Origin: Sphingomonas profundi
Lineage (GTDB): Bacteria; Pseudomonadota; Alphaproteobacteria; Sphingomonadales; Sphingomonadaceae
Assembly (NCBI RefSeq): GCF_009739515.1
Contig: NZ_CP046535.1
Span: 4,344,501 to 4,408,500, forward strand
Direction: 5' to 3'
Length of the DNA stretch: 64,000 nt
Every line of letters begins with the position of its first letter. Within the stretch, counting starts at the first letter, position 1. This document shows, piece by piece, positions 50,350 through 59,338 of this stretch. The notes beneath the pieces are model-generated. The model was not told the origin of the DNA. It saw only the letters and a list, made by a program, of their open reading frames with translations, and searched no databases. The translations under genes and the position numbers were made by a program.

Positions 50350-51666
50350 ATGAACGTCCGTATCCGCAAGCTGGTGAGCGACCTCGGCGAGAAGTTCTGG
50401 TTGCTGCCGGCGCTGCTCGTCGTCGGCGGTATCCTGCTCGCGGTCGCGCTGGTCGCGCTCGATCGGAGCGGGCGCGTGCCGCAGTGGCTGATCGACAGCC
50501 CTTGGCTCTACAATGGCGGCGGTACGGGCGCCCGTACCTTGCTTGGCGCGGTCGCTTCTTCGACGATCGGCGTTGCCGGCACCGTCTTCTCGATTACGAT
50601 CGCTTCCCTGTCGCTCGCAGCCGGGCAGATGGGCCCGCGGCTGCTGCGCAACTTCGTGCGCGATCGGGGCAACCAGTTCACGCTGGGCGCCTTCCTTGGC
50701 ACCTTCTCCTATGCTCTGATGGTGCTCCGCAGCGTGCGTACGCAGACCGAGGGCGAGTTCATCCCGCATCTTTCGATGAGCGTCGGCATTCTGCTGGCGT
50801 TTGTCTGCGTCGGCACATTGGTCTTCTTCGTCGGCCACATGGCCGGCCGCATCAACGTTGATACCGTCATCGAACTGGTTAGCGAGGACGTCCGCTCGGC
50901 GATCCAGCGCCTGACGACAGCCGATCGCCCTGCTGACTTCGGTCGACATAGCTTCGGCGGAGGTGTCGTTGCGGTGCCCGACGCGCGGCGAGGCTACGTA
51001 CAGGAGTTTGACGCCGATCAGCTCGCCGACTGGGCGGGCAGCCGCAACGCCGTCGTTCAGTTGCTCGTGCGTCCGGGCGACTTCGTGTTTCCGGGTGCGG
51101 CGATCGCGATGATCGAACCGGCGATCGATGACGCGGGAGAGGCTATCCGCCGCGCGACCGCTCTTGGCGGGCAGCGGGTGAGCAAGGAAGATCTCGAGTT
51201 CGCGGTGCGCCAGTTGGTCGAGATCGCCGTGAGGGCGCTCTCGCCTGGGATCAATGATCCGCATACGGCGATGAGCGTGCTGGATCGGATGGGCGCGTCG
51301 CTCTGCGACATCGTCCCGCGCCACCTACCCGACGGACGGATCGCACGTGACGGCAGGCCAGTGTTAATCTTCCCGGCGATCGATTATGACGGGCTGGTCG
51401 ACGCCATGTTCCACATGATCCGCCAGAATGCGGCGGGTAGCGCTGCCGTGCTGATCCGGATGGTCGAGGTGCTGACCGCGGTCATCGGCTACGAGCGTGA
51501 TCCGGGGCGGATGGCTGTGCTGCGCCGCCATGCCGATCTCGTCCTCGGCGATGGCGAACGCGACATCGGCACGCCGTCAGACGTTGCCGAGCTACGCGAC
51601 CGACATCGTCGTTTTGAAGCCATGCAGGCGGACGGTCCGCTCTCCAGTGCATGCAGCGCACGATGA
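50350..51666 (+). CDS. DUF2254 membrane protein
   Basis: A 438-residue protein matching DUF2254: four N-terminal membrane segments (F-W-L-L-P-A-L-L-V-V-G-G-I-L-L-A, V-F-S-I-T-I-A-S-L-S-L-A, L-G-A-F-L-G-T-F-S-Y-A-L and G-I-L-L-A-F-V-C-V-G-T-L-V-F-F-V-G-H), then a ~250-residue soluble part including A-L-S-P-G-I-N-D-P-H-T-A. Function unknown, often near ion-stress genes. Its last codons overlap the start of the DUF1622 gene. Confidence 0.85.
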   Translation: MNVRIRKLVSDLGEKFWLLPALLVVGGILLAVALVALDRSGRVPQWLIDSPWLYNGGGTGARTLLGAVASSTIGVAGTVFSITIASLSLAAGQMGPRLLRNFVRDRGNQFTLGAFLGTFSYALMVLRSVRTQTEGEFIPHLSMSVGILLAFVCVGTLVFFVGHMAGRINVDTVIELVSEDVRSAIQRLTTADRPADFGRHSFGGGVVAVPDARRGYVQEFDADQLADWAGSRNAVVQLLVRPGDFVFPGAAIAMIEPAIDDAGEAIRRATALGGQRVSKEDLEFAVRQLVEIAVRALSPGINDPHTAMSVLDRMGASLCDIVPRHLPDGRIARDGRPVLIFPAIDYDGLVDAMFHMIRQNAAGSAAVLIRMVEVLTAVIGYERDPGRMAVLRRHADLVLGDGERDIGTPSDVAELRDRHRRFEAMQADGPLSSACSAR

Positions 51667-52031
51667 TGGAGCTGCTGAAGGAGGCCACTCTGTGGCTCGC
51701 CGCAGGCGTAGAGGCAGGCGCGGCGCTTGTGATCGGGCTTGCGGCGATAGAAGCGTTCCTGCGCGCGCTCACCCTTTTTGTGCCGCGTACGACCGTTCCC
51801 GGCGAGCCGGATGCCAAGGAAGCCGTTCGGCTCAAGCTTGGCCGCTGGCTGGCGGTTGCGCTGGAACTGGAGCTCGGTGCCGACATCCTGCGCACGGCCG
51901 TTGCGCCGACCTGGACCGAGATCGGGCAGCTTGGTGCGATCGTCGTTCTTCGAACAGCGCTCAACTTCTTCCTGCAGCAGGAAATCGACAAGGCAGAGGC
52001 GCGCCGGACGGGTGCACCACCGACCCGCTGA
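51651..52031 (+). CDS. DUF1622 membrane protein
   Basis: A 126-residue protein with the DUF1622 pattern: V-E-A-G-A-A-L-V-I-G-L-A-A-I-E-A-F as first helix, then L-K-L-G-R-W-L-A-V-A-L-E-L-E-L-G-A-D-I-L-R-T-A-V-A-P-T-W and I-V-V-L-R-T-A-L-N-F-F-L. The L-x-L-G-x-D-I-L-R-T motif is the family hallmark. Three short membrane helices are likely. It overlaps the DUF2254 gene by 16 bases and is followed by the second MscS gene. Confidence 0.85.
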   Translation: MQRTMMELLKEATLWLAAGVEAGAALVIGLAAIEAFLRALTLFVPRTTVPGEPDAKEAVRLKLGRWLAVALELELGADILRTAVAPTWTEIGQLGAIVVLRTALNFFLQQEIDKAEARRTGAPPTR

Positions 52032-52052
52032 CGCATCAACCGGAGCTTCTTT

Positions 52053-52997
52053 ATGCATCTTCTCGGGATCGACTGGGTCGGCGTCAATGCCGAGAACGGG
52101 CGCAAGCTGCTGCTGTCGTTGGCGTTCATCGTCGTGATTCTGCTCGCAAGTTCGGCACTGCGCGCTCTGGTTGGGCTGTTGCTCCGCAAGACCGATCACG
52201 CCTCGGTGCAGACACGATTCTGGATGCGACAGGCGATCAGCCTGTTCGGTGCGATCGTGCTGATCCTCGGGCTGCTCTCGATCTGGTTCAGCGATCCCAC
52301 TAGGCTCGCGACGGCGCTCGGCCTGATGTCGGCCGGCCTGGCCTTCGCGCTCCAGCAGCCGGTAACTTCGATCGCGAGCTACTTCGTCATCCTGCGGGGC
52401 TCCACCTTCACGATCGGCGACCGCATCTCCATGGGGGGCGTGCGCGGCGACGTACTGCGGCTAGGCTTCATCCAGACCACGATCATGGAGATGGGTCAGC
52501 CGCCGAGCGTCCAAGGCGGCGATCCGGCAATGTGGGTCAAGAGCCGCCAGTTTACCGGGCGGATCGTAACGGTGAGCAATTCGAAGATCTTTGCCGAGCC
52601 GGTGTTCAATTACACCCGCGACTTCCCGTTCATCTGGGAGGAGATGTCGATCCCGATCACCTACCAGTCGGACCGCGCCAAGGTCGAGGAGATCATGCTC
52701 GAAGCGGCGCGGCAGAATGCCGTCGATTCCGCGATGCTCGAGGAAGCCGTTAAGGATGACCTCCAGCGCCGTTTCGACGTGCAACCTCTCGATCTGATCC
52801 CGAAGGTCTTCTACCGCATTACGGATAACTGGCTCGAACTCACCGTCCGCTTCATCGTCCACACGCATCTCATCCGCGGTGTGAAGGACAGCATGAGCCG
52901 AGAGATCATCGGAAAGATGGATGAAGCTGGTATCGGCATCGCCTCGGCTACCTACGATATTGTGGGCTTCCCGCCAGTCGAGGTTCGGACGACGTAG
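52053..52997 (+). CDS. mechanosensitive channel, MscS family (2)
   Basis: A 314-residue channel with helices at the N-terminus and the pore/beta-domain motif S-A-G-L-A-F-A-L-Q-Q-P-V-T-S-I-A-S-Y followed by T-I-G-D-R-I-S-M-G-G-V-R-G-D-V. Gln-Gln replaces the usual G-F-A-(F/L)-(Q/K)-D, so it belongs to a different subfamily from the first MscS gene. The C-terminal cap is full length. It is the last gene of the island, about 190 bases before the right-hand direct repeat. Confidence 0.87.
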   Translation: MHLLGIDWVGVNAENGRKLLLSLAFIVVILLASSALRALVGLLLRKTDHASVQTRFWMRQAISLFGAIVLILGLLSIWFSDPTRLATALGLMSAGLAFALQQPVTSIASYFVILRGSTFTIGDRISMGGVRGDVLRLGFIQTTIMEMGQPPSVQGGDPAMWVKSRQFTGRIVTVSNSKIFAEPVFNYTRDFPFIWEEMSIPITYQSDRAKVEEIMLEAARQNAVDSAMLEEAVKDDLQRRFDVQPLDLIPKVFYRITDNWLELTVRFIVHTHLIRGVKDSMSREIIGKMDEAGIGIASATYDIVGFPPVEVRTT

Positions 52998-53101
52998 CGT
53001 TGACGGATCTCAGGGATGTCCAGGTGAGCTTAAGAGAAGCGACCCGATCTCGTCAGGAGGCTGCCAAGCAGAGGACGGCAAATTCACGTCGCCGCCGCCG
53101 A

Positions 53102-54864
53102 TCAAGCAAGAGTTGCAAACAGCCCTGGGAACAGGGCAGGGGACGGCATCGCATCGTGTAACTGGGTCCCGATCACTGGTCGCCGAGCCCGCAAGTTAAG
53201 ATGGAAGCGGGTCCCCGCAACCAGTTTCGACGACATAAACGCCTCCGTAGCACAAGCAACGGGGGCGTTGTCGTGTCTACCATTGCGGGCTGACATCCAC
53301 TCCAGGATCGCGCCAAACTCGCCGTGCAACGTCGCGTGTATCTCGCCACGCCGCTGCCCCGGGTGCAGCGTCACCCGCTCGATGAGGCTGCGGATGGCGT
53401 AGGAGGCTTCGTCCCGGTCCGCCGGATGGTTCAGCGCCTCGGCAAGGCGCGCAACCTTGCGCCGGTAGATCTCGGCGATGTTCGGATGGATGTCGGGCAC
53501 GTCGGCCGGAGCGTCACCCAGGCGAGCCTTGAGCTGCTTCTGCCGCCCCTCGAGCCCCTCGAGCCGATCGAACAATGCATCACTTTTTCGGCCTTGCTCG
53601 ATCGCATCGAGAACCTCGCCGATGCTCCTGACGACGCGGCTCAGTTCCGCCGTGTCGGCGACGTGAGATGCCCGCCTGTCGTGGTTGAGCCTGTTATTCT
53701 CAGCCACATAGGCGTCGATGGCCTCGGAGACCATTTCCGGCGCCATGAGACGGTCTCGGAGCCCATCAAGGACACGAGATTCCAGCGCCAGCCGGGTGAT
53801 ACTGCGACCGTTCTTGCACGCGCCGGTGTCATTGTGGCTCGAGCAGGCGAAACGGCCCTGACCGCGTAATGAGCAAGGGCCGCCGCACACGCCGCAGAAT
53901 ACCAGACCCGACAGCAGCGATTTCGGGCGAACCGTGCCGCGCATGCCAACGGCCTTGCGCGTCGCCTCGATACACCCGGCATATTGCACGGCAATGCTTG
54001 CCTGCCGCGCCTTTGCTGCCTGCCATAATCCATCGTCGATGATGCGCAGGTCTGGCACCTCGGTCGTAATCCATTCGCTTTCGGGGTTGATCCGCGAGAC
54101 ACGCTTGCCCGTGCTGGGGTCCTTCACATAGCGCTGCCGGTTCCAGACCAGCCGACCGATATAGAGTTCGTTGTTGAGGAAGCCGGTGCCGCGCCTGGCA
54201 TGACCACGCAATGTGCCGTGTGACCACAATTGCCCTTCCGGACCGGGGATGCCTTCATCATTGAGACGCCGGGCGATGAGCTGCGGGCTTACTCCGGCGG
54301 CATAGTCGCGGAACACCCGCCTCACGACCGCCGCCTGCGCCTCGTTGATTGTGCGTTCGCCGGTCACCGGGTTACCGGCGCCTTCGAGCCGCCGGACCAC
54401 GTCATAGCCATAGCACAAGCCACCGCCCGCTTTGCCCTGCTCGACGCGGCCGCGCATGCCGCGATGCGTCTTCTTCGCCAGATCTTTAAGGAACAGCGCG
54501 TTCATCGTGCCCTTGAGGCCGACGTGCAGTTCGCTGATCTCCCCCTCGGCCACGTGACCAGCTTCACGCCGGCGAACTGGAGGTGCTTGTAGAGCGTCGC
54601 GACATCGGCTTGGTCGCGCGATACACGGTCCAGGGCTTCCGCCAGCACGACATCGAAGCGGCCGCGCTGGGCATCTTGCAGCAGGCCTTGGATGCCGGGG
54701 CGCAATGTCAGTGTCGCACCAGAAATCGCCGCGTCCTGATAGGTGCCGACGATCTGCGAGCCGTCTCTTGCCGCCTGCTCGCGACAAATGCGAAGCTGAT
54801 CGTCGATAGACGACGCGCTCTGCTGGTCGGATGAGTAGCGGGCGTAGAGGGCGGCACGGGTCAT
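53102..54864 (-). pseudogene. large serine recombinase, one-base frameshift
   Basis: The resolvase domain starts M-T-R-A-A-L-Y-A-R-Y-S-S-D-x-Q with the nucleophile Ser in Y-A-R-Y-S-S-D, continues to F-D-V-V-L-A-E-A-L-D-R-V-S-R-D, and then loses frame near 54555; the second frame takes over at A-E-G-E-I-S-E-L-H-V-G-L-K-G-T-M. The recombinase domain (G-M-R-G-R-V-E-Q-G-K-A-G-G-G-L-C-Y-G-Y) and zinc ribbon (F-C-G-V-C-G-G ... F-A-C-S ... C-K-N) follow. A single missing base would restore one protein of ~590 residues; a sequencing error is possible. Its 3' end carries the right-hand 33-bp repeat. Confidence 0.82.
53191..53223 (+). repeat. 33-bp direct repeat, right copy (possible attachment site)
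   Basis: The same block as at 38625-38657 with a single A/G difference, in the same orientation, 14.6 kb apart. It lies in the last codons of the serine recombinase (antisense of V-A-G-T-R-F-H-L-N-L-R). The two copies bracket the complete ion island. Confidence 0.6.
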
Positions 54865-55369
54865 CGCGCATGTCTCCAGATCTCGGGCGCGGGCAGACGT
54901 GAGAGTGTCGCGCTTTGCCGGGCTTTGGTCAAATCGAGACGTTGTCGGATGGGCTGCCATCCTTTCGCCTTGCCGCCTGGTGGTGCTCACGTGCGATCTG
55001 CCGGCCGAGCAGGCGGGCGATTGATAGGATTGGCGGAGTGGCGCGCGCTTACGGTCGTGAGTTTGCCGCCAAGCGAGACGAGCATTCGATCTTAGGCGAC
55101 AAGCGATCTGGCGAGGGAGGAGGGTCATTGTCTTGCATCCGATGATCACCCCGATCGATCGGTCTGCCCGCAATCATCATGCTGCCGTTCGGACAAGGGC
55201 TGCGCAAGGGAGGGGGCATCTGACTGCCGCATCGGCAATCAAGTGGAGCGGGGCGGGGGGACGGAGAGAAGGCGGAGATGAAAAGCGTCTCTCGTGCTGC
55301 CGTTTTGAGAACAGTCTCGTTTTCCGGGGGGCAGCGAAGATGGTATCATGTTGCTGGAAGGAGCCCAGG
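54865..55369. other. intergenic stretch upstream of the recombinase and the membrane-protein gene
   Basis: No gene with support is visible on either strand in these ~500 bases. They should hold the promoters of the divergent recombinase and small membrane-protein genes; I see no clear operator or attachment site. A purine-rich tract (GGAGCGGGGCGGGGGGACGG) lies near 55247. Confidence 0.45.
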
Positions 55370-55789
55370 ATGTCGATTGCAGACGATGTTCGGTGTGACG
55401 AAGATCTTGCCCTGATGTCCACACCACGTCCGCTGACGAGGGACTGGCTCTGGCGTCCTTGGTACGCCAAGCTCTGGTGGACTGGGATGATCGCTTACTG
55501 GGTCGGGAAACTCGCAAGCTTCTGGCTCCCAGCTTTGGTAACATTTTACACGGGCGCCTTGGCTGGCTTCCTAAACTTTGCCTTCTTTCCGACGGTTATC
55601 CTCATGATCCTCGGCTTGGGCTTCGCGCGTGCGTGGTTCGCCTGGAGCGATTGGGAGCTGGTACCGCCATCGCATGAGGAAATGTTTCCGAAGCGATCGG
55701 TTGGTGGATGGAGAGATCCCTACACCGACCCGCTTGATCCACGTTCGGGTCCAATGCATTGGCGCCGGTTCCACCATCACGATCGATAG
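55370..55789 (+). CDS. small inner-membrane protein convergent with traG (139 aa)
   Basis: The ATG is preceded by GGAAGGAG seven bases upstream. A polar N-terminus (~45 residues) is followed by two or three membrane helices (W-T-G-M-I-A-Y-W-V-G-K-L-A-S-F-W, F-L-N-F-A-F-F-P-T-V-I-L-M-I-L-G-L-G-F) and a C-terminal tail F-A-W-S-D-W-E-L-V-P-P ... R-S-V-G-G-W-R-D-P. Its stop is three bases from the convergent traG stop. A second, broken copy with the same tail lies at 60.9 kb beside a second traG end. I know no family; a role in surface or entry exclusion tied to TraG is conceivable but unproven. Confidence 0.65.
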   Translation: MSIADDVRCDEDLALMSTPRPLTRDWLWRPWYAKLWWTGMIAYWVGKLASFWLPALVTFYTGALAGFLNFAFFPTVILMILGLGFARAWFAWSDWELVPPSHEEMFPKRSVGGWRDPYTDPLDPRSGPMHWRRFHHHDR

Positions 55790-55792
55790 CGG

Positions 55793-58404
55793 TCATTTTT
55801 TGCCTTTCACGTTGGGCGCGTCGGCGTCGTCAAATGGCCCGTGCGCCAGGTCGGTCGAGAAGCGGCCCGTACCTAAAACTGCGCCCTGTTCGATCGACGT
55901 GAAAGGACCGGTAATATCGAATGTGCCGCGCGCTGCATCGGCTTGACGAATGTAACGATCGCGCAGGCCGTCCGTCCCAAGCATGCTATCTGACAGCGAT
56001 CGGGCAAAGGCGTTTTCCGGGTTAGATGATTGATAGGCTGCTCGCTCGGCTGCGGCGATGACCGACCGTACATCGTGATTGATGACGTCGAGCGTTGCAG
56101 CGGCGCTCTCGACCGTCGTGCCGCGATCGACGCTCGTGAACCCCAATGCTCCCGAAACGCCACCTGTCGTCCGGCCGCCGCCACCCCGCCCATTGCCACT
56201 AGCCTGATGCGCGGCGGCGGAAATCGACCCGCTCACTTCCGTCCCTATCGCCGTGCTATCTTCCGCGTTACGCGTAATCGATCGCTGCCACCCCGTCTGA
56301 GTCATGACTGCCTGCACGTCTCGCTGGAGAGTATCAGCGACCTGTGGCTTCAGCCGCCAGTGACCCTGGCGATCCATCTCGAACCCGCCCTTCAGCCAGT
56401 TCGCCATGGCGGCATGGCCCTCCGCACCGCCGGCGAGGAAATGCTCGATCGTATCCGGCCCCGCCTGCTTGCCCGCCTCGAAGCGGGTGCTGGTGTCGTT
56501 GCGCGCCGCCTGCTGGAAGCCAGTCGAACTGGACACCAGCAGGTCGTTGTGCGCGAAGCTGAAGCGGGCGTGGCCGCCGTTGGCGACGGCGCCGAGCTGG
56601 CTCTGGTTGATCAGCCCGCCGCGCCACATCTGTGCGGCCGTCACTGGTGTCAGGTTGAGGGTGAAGTCGCCATTCTGGTCCATGGCGATCTGGCGCCTGC
56701 TGAGTTCGATGCCGTGGCTGCGCAGCAGACCCTGCACGCGGGTCAGCCGCTCGGCATCGACGATCCGGCCGAGCCGCTCGTTGCCGGCGCGGTCCCTGAT
56801 TCCGGCGGTGCCGCCCTCGGCCATGTCGACCTGGTTGCCGGCGGTCGCGCCGAGCGTGCGGATGAAACTGTCGAGCCGCGCCGCCTCACGGGTCGAGACG
56901 CCAGCCGCGGCCGCGCCCTCGGCGAAGCCGGCATTATCGGCCTGCCGCCGCTGTTCGCCAATCCGCGCCACGCTGCGCGTGCCATCGCGACCGATCTCGC
57001 GCTGCGCATCGAGTTTGCCGGCGCGTTCGGCGAAATCGTAGCCGGCGGCCTCGCGGGTGCGACCATAGACGCTGGTGCCCTCCCGCGCCGCCTCGGCGGT
57101 AGCACCATCTGCCGTCCCAAGGTTCGTGGCGGCGGTGTACCGCTCCATCGCCTCAACCACCTGCGCCTCATTGCGGCCGGTGGCGCGAGAGAGTTGGGTG
57201 ATGGCCGTAGAGCGCGCTTCACCCGAAAGCGCATTGATGAAGCCGATGCGGCGGCTGGTCTCCTCGACCGGCAGGCCGAGCATCCCCGCCGCGTCGCGCT
57301 GGCCCTGGTTGCTGCCTGCGCGCTGCGCCTGCTCGGTCGCGACATTGCGTCGCTCGCTGCCGGCGACATCGCCGCCGGCATAGTCGCGCCGCCCCGCCAT
57401 CGCGCCCACCTGCACCTGCGCGGCGGTCAGATCGTTGCGGATCAGCTGCTCCTGATCGAAGGCGTTGGCGATCAGCTTGCCGAACAGCGGGTCGGTGCCC
57501 GCCTGCGCGATGACGGTCGACGCCTTGAGGTCGGCATCGGCCGGGCTGTAGCCGCTGCGTTCGAAGTGGCGCGCCGCGCTGGTGCGCATCATGTCATAGG
57601 CGCTGGTGTCGCCGAACGCCTTCCACTGCACCATCCTCTGCGCGAAGGAGGCAAAGGCGCTCTCGCCTTTCTGTCCCTCGCCGAAATAGGTGTGGCCGAG
57701 CCCCCGCAGTGTATCCTTCTCGGCGAACTGGTGGATCGCCGCCGTCGTCGCATTGTCACGGACGGCACGCTGGGCCGACGGGCGCGACAGGTCGCCACCT
57801 ATCAGCGCTGGCGCAAGCCCACCAAGCTCCCGTGCCGCGTCGATCCCGCCCATGCCGAAGGCCCGGATCCCCGGTACACTCGTGCCTTGCTCGGTGAGGA
57901 AGCCGCCGGCAGCCCCGAACCCGCGATTGGCGGCGAAGCTCGATCGCTCGCCGAAGTCGCCGAAGCTTGAGGCAGCACCCCGTCGGGCCGAGGTGCCGGA
58001 GGCCGACGCCTGCGTCTCGAGTGCGGAGGCCTGCCCCTCCGCTGTCGCGAGCGGTGCGGCGGCAGCACTCGCCTGTCCCTGCACGCCGAGCGCGCCACCG
58101 CTCAGCGCACTGAGCGCGTTGCCCGAGAAGCGGAAGACGGTGAAGACGAAGGCGCCGGCAAGCTCCGCCGCCGCCGTCCGGAAGCTGCCGAAGATCGCCA
58201 GCGCCTTCTGCGCGGCCGACGGCGCCAGCAGCCAGGCGTTGGCGGCGGTCGCATTCGAGCGCATTTCGGCAAGCGCGCTCATCGCCCGGCCAAGCGTCAG
58301 CTGATAGATGCCGGCATCGATCACGCCCCACAGCGCCACGAACACGAACAGCCCGAGCGCGAAACTCGCGACCCGCAGGTTGATCGGCGAGAGGATGAAC
58401 AGCA
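55793..58404 (-). pseudogene. traG: conjugal transfer protein TraG, C-terminal part, fused in frame to IstB
   Basis: About 870 residues of an F-type TraG: remaining membrane segments ([30 protein letters not shown]) and then a long hydrophilic, Ala/Gln-rich periplasmic region with [10 protein letters not shown] and D-V-I-N-H-D-V-R near the end. Intact TraG acts in pilus assembly, mating-pair stabilisation and entry exclusion. The N-terminal membrane half (some 400 residues) is absent; the frame instead continues through the IS21 end into istB, giving one open frame of 1181 codons up to 59338. No other tra genes are in the window. Confidence 0.8.
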
Positions 58405-58605
58405 TGTCAATCGGCTCGGGAAGTTGACCCCGTATCGGCGTGCAAGTTTGACCCCCTTTTCTGATGGCAGCCGGGTTGTCCCGGTAGTCCACAGGAGGGC
58501 CCCGCGGCCGGCGCCGCGCGCCGCCACGAGCGCAGGCGGTGACGGCCGTGGGAGGTGCCTGTGGACCCACCGGGTCAACCTGGGGATGGGGTCCGGGGAA
58601 GGGTT

Positions 58606-59338
58606 TCAGGCGGCTTCGCGGTTCTTGAAGCGCCAGCTCGTTGCCGGTCTCGACGATGTCGCAGTGGTGGGTGAGCCGGTCGAGGAGCGCGGTCGTCATC
58701 TTGGCGTCGCCGAAGACCGTGGGCCACTCGCCGAAGGCAAGGTTGGTCGTCACCACCACCGAGGTCTGCTCGTAGAGCTTGCTGACGAGGTGGAAGAGCA
58801 ACTGGCCGCCCGAGAGCGCGAAGGGCAGGTAGCCAAGCTCGTCGAGGATGACGAGGTCGAGCCGCGACAGGTGGTCGGCGATGCGCCCGGGGCGCCCGGC
58901 ACGGGCCTCGGCCTCGAGCTGGTTCACGAGGTCGACGGTGTTGTAGAAGCGGACCCTCGCTCCGCCCCGCACGCAGGCACGGCCCATGGCGATGGCGAGA
59001 TGCGTCTTGCCCGTCCCGGTGCCGCCGACCAGCACGACGTTGCGCTGCGCTTCGAGGAAGGCACCCGTGCCGAGATCGCGGACCAGGCCTTCGTTGATGC
59101 CGGTGCCGGCGAAGTCGAAGTCGGCGAGCTCCTTGGCGAGCGGCAGCTTGGCGGTCGTCATCTGGTAGCGGATGGAGCGGGCCTGCTTCTCGTCTATCTC
59201 GGCCTTGAGCAGGTCGCCGACGACGCGCTGAGCGGAGTGCTGCCGCTTCACGGCATCGGCGACGACCTCGTCATAGGCATGGCGCATGCCGACGAGCTTC
59301 AGCGTTCCCATCATCTCCAGGATGGCGTGACGTTCCAT
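58606..59338 (-). pseudogene. istB: IS21 ATPase IstB, frameshifted at the end
   Basis: A DnaA/DnaC-like helper ATPase: Walker [12 protein letters not shown] near residue 108, Walker [13 protein letters not shown], then [10 protein letters not shown] perfect AGGAGG site lies before its ATG. Close to the end, E-T-G-N-E should continue [10 protein letters not shown] and stop at 58606; here two bases appear to be missing (near 58640), so translation reads on through the IS end into traG. The fragment at 37.4 kb has the unshifted G-N-D-S-W-R sequence for comparison. Confidence 0.8.

Noticed and set aside
56030-57970. 646-codon plus-strand frame opposite traG
   Set aside because: Antisense of the TraG C-terminal region; no motif, and the TraG reading is supported by a homologous second copy.
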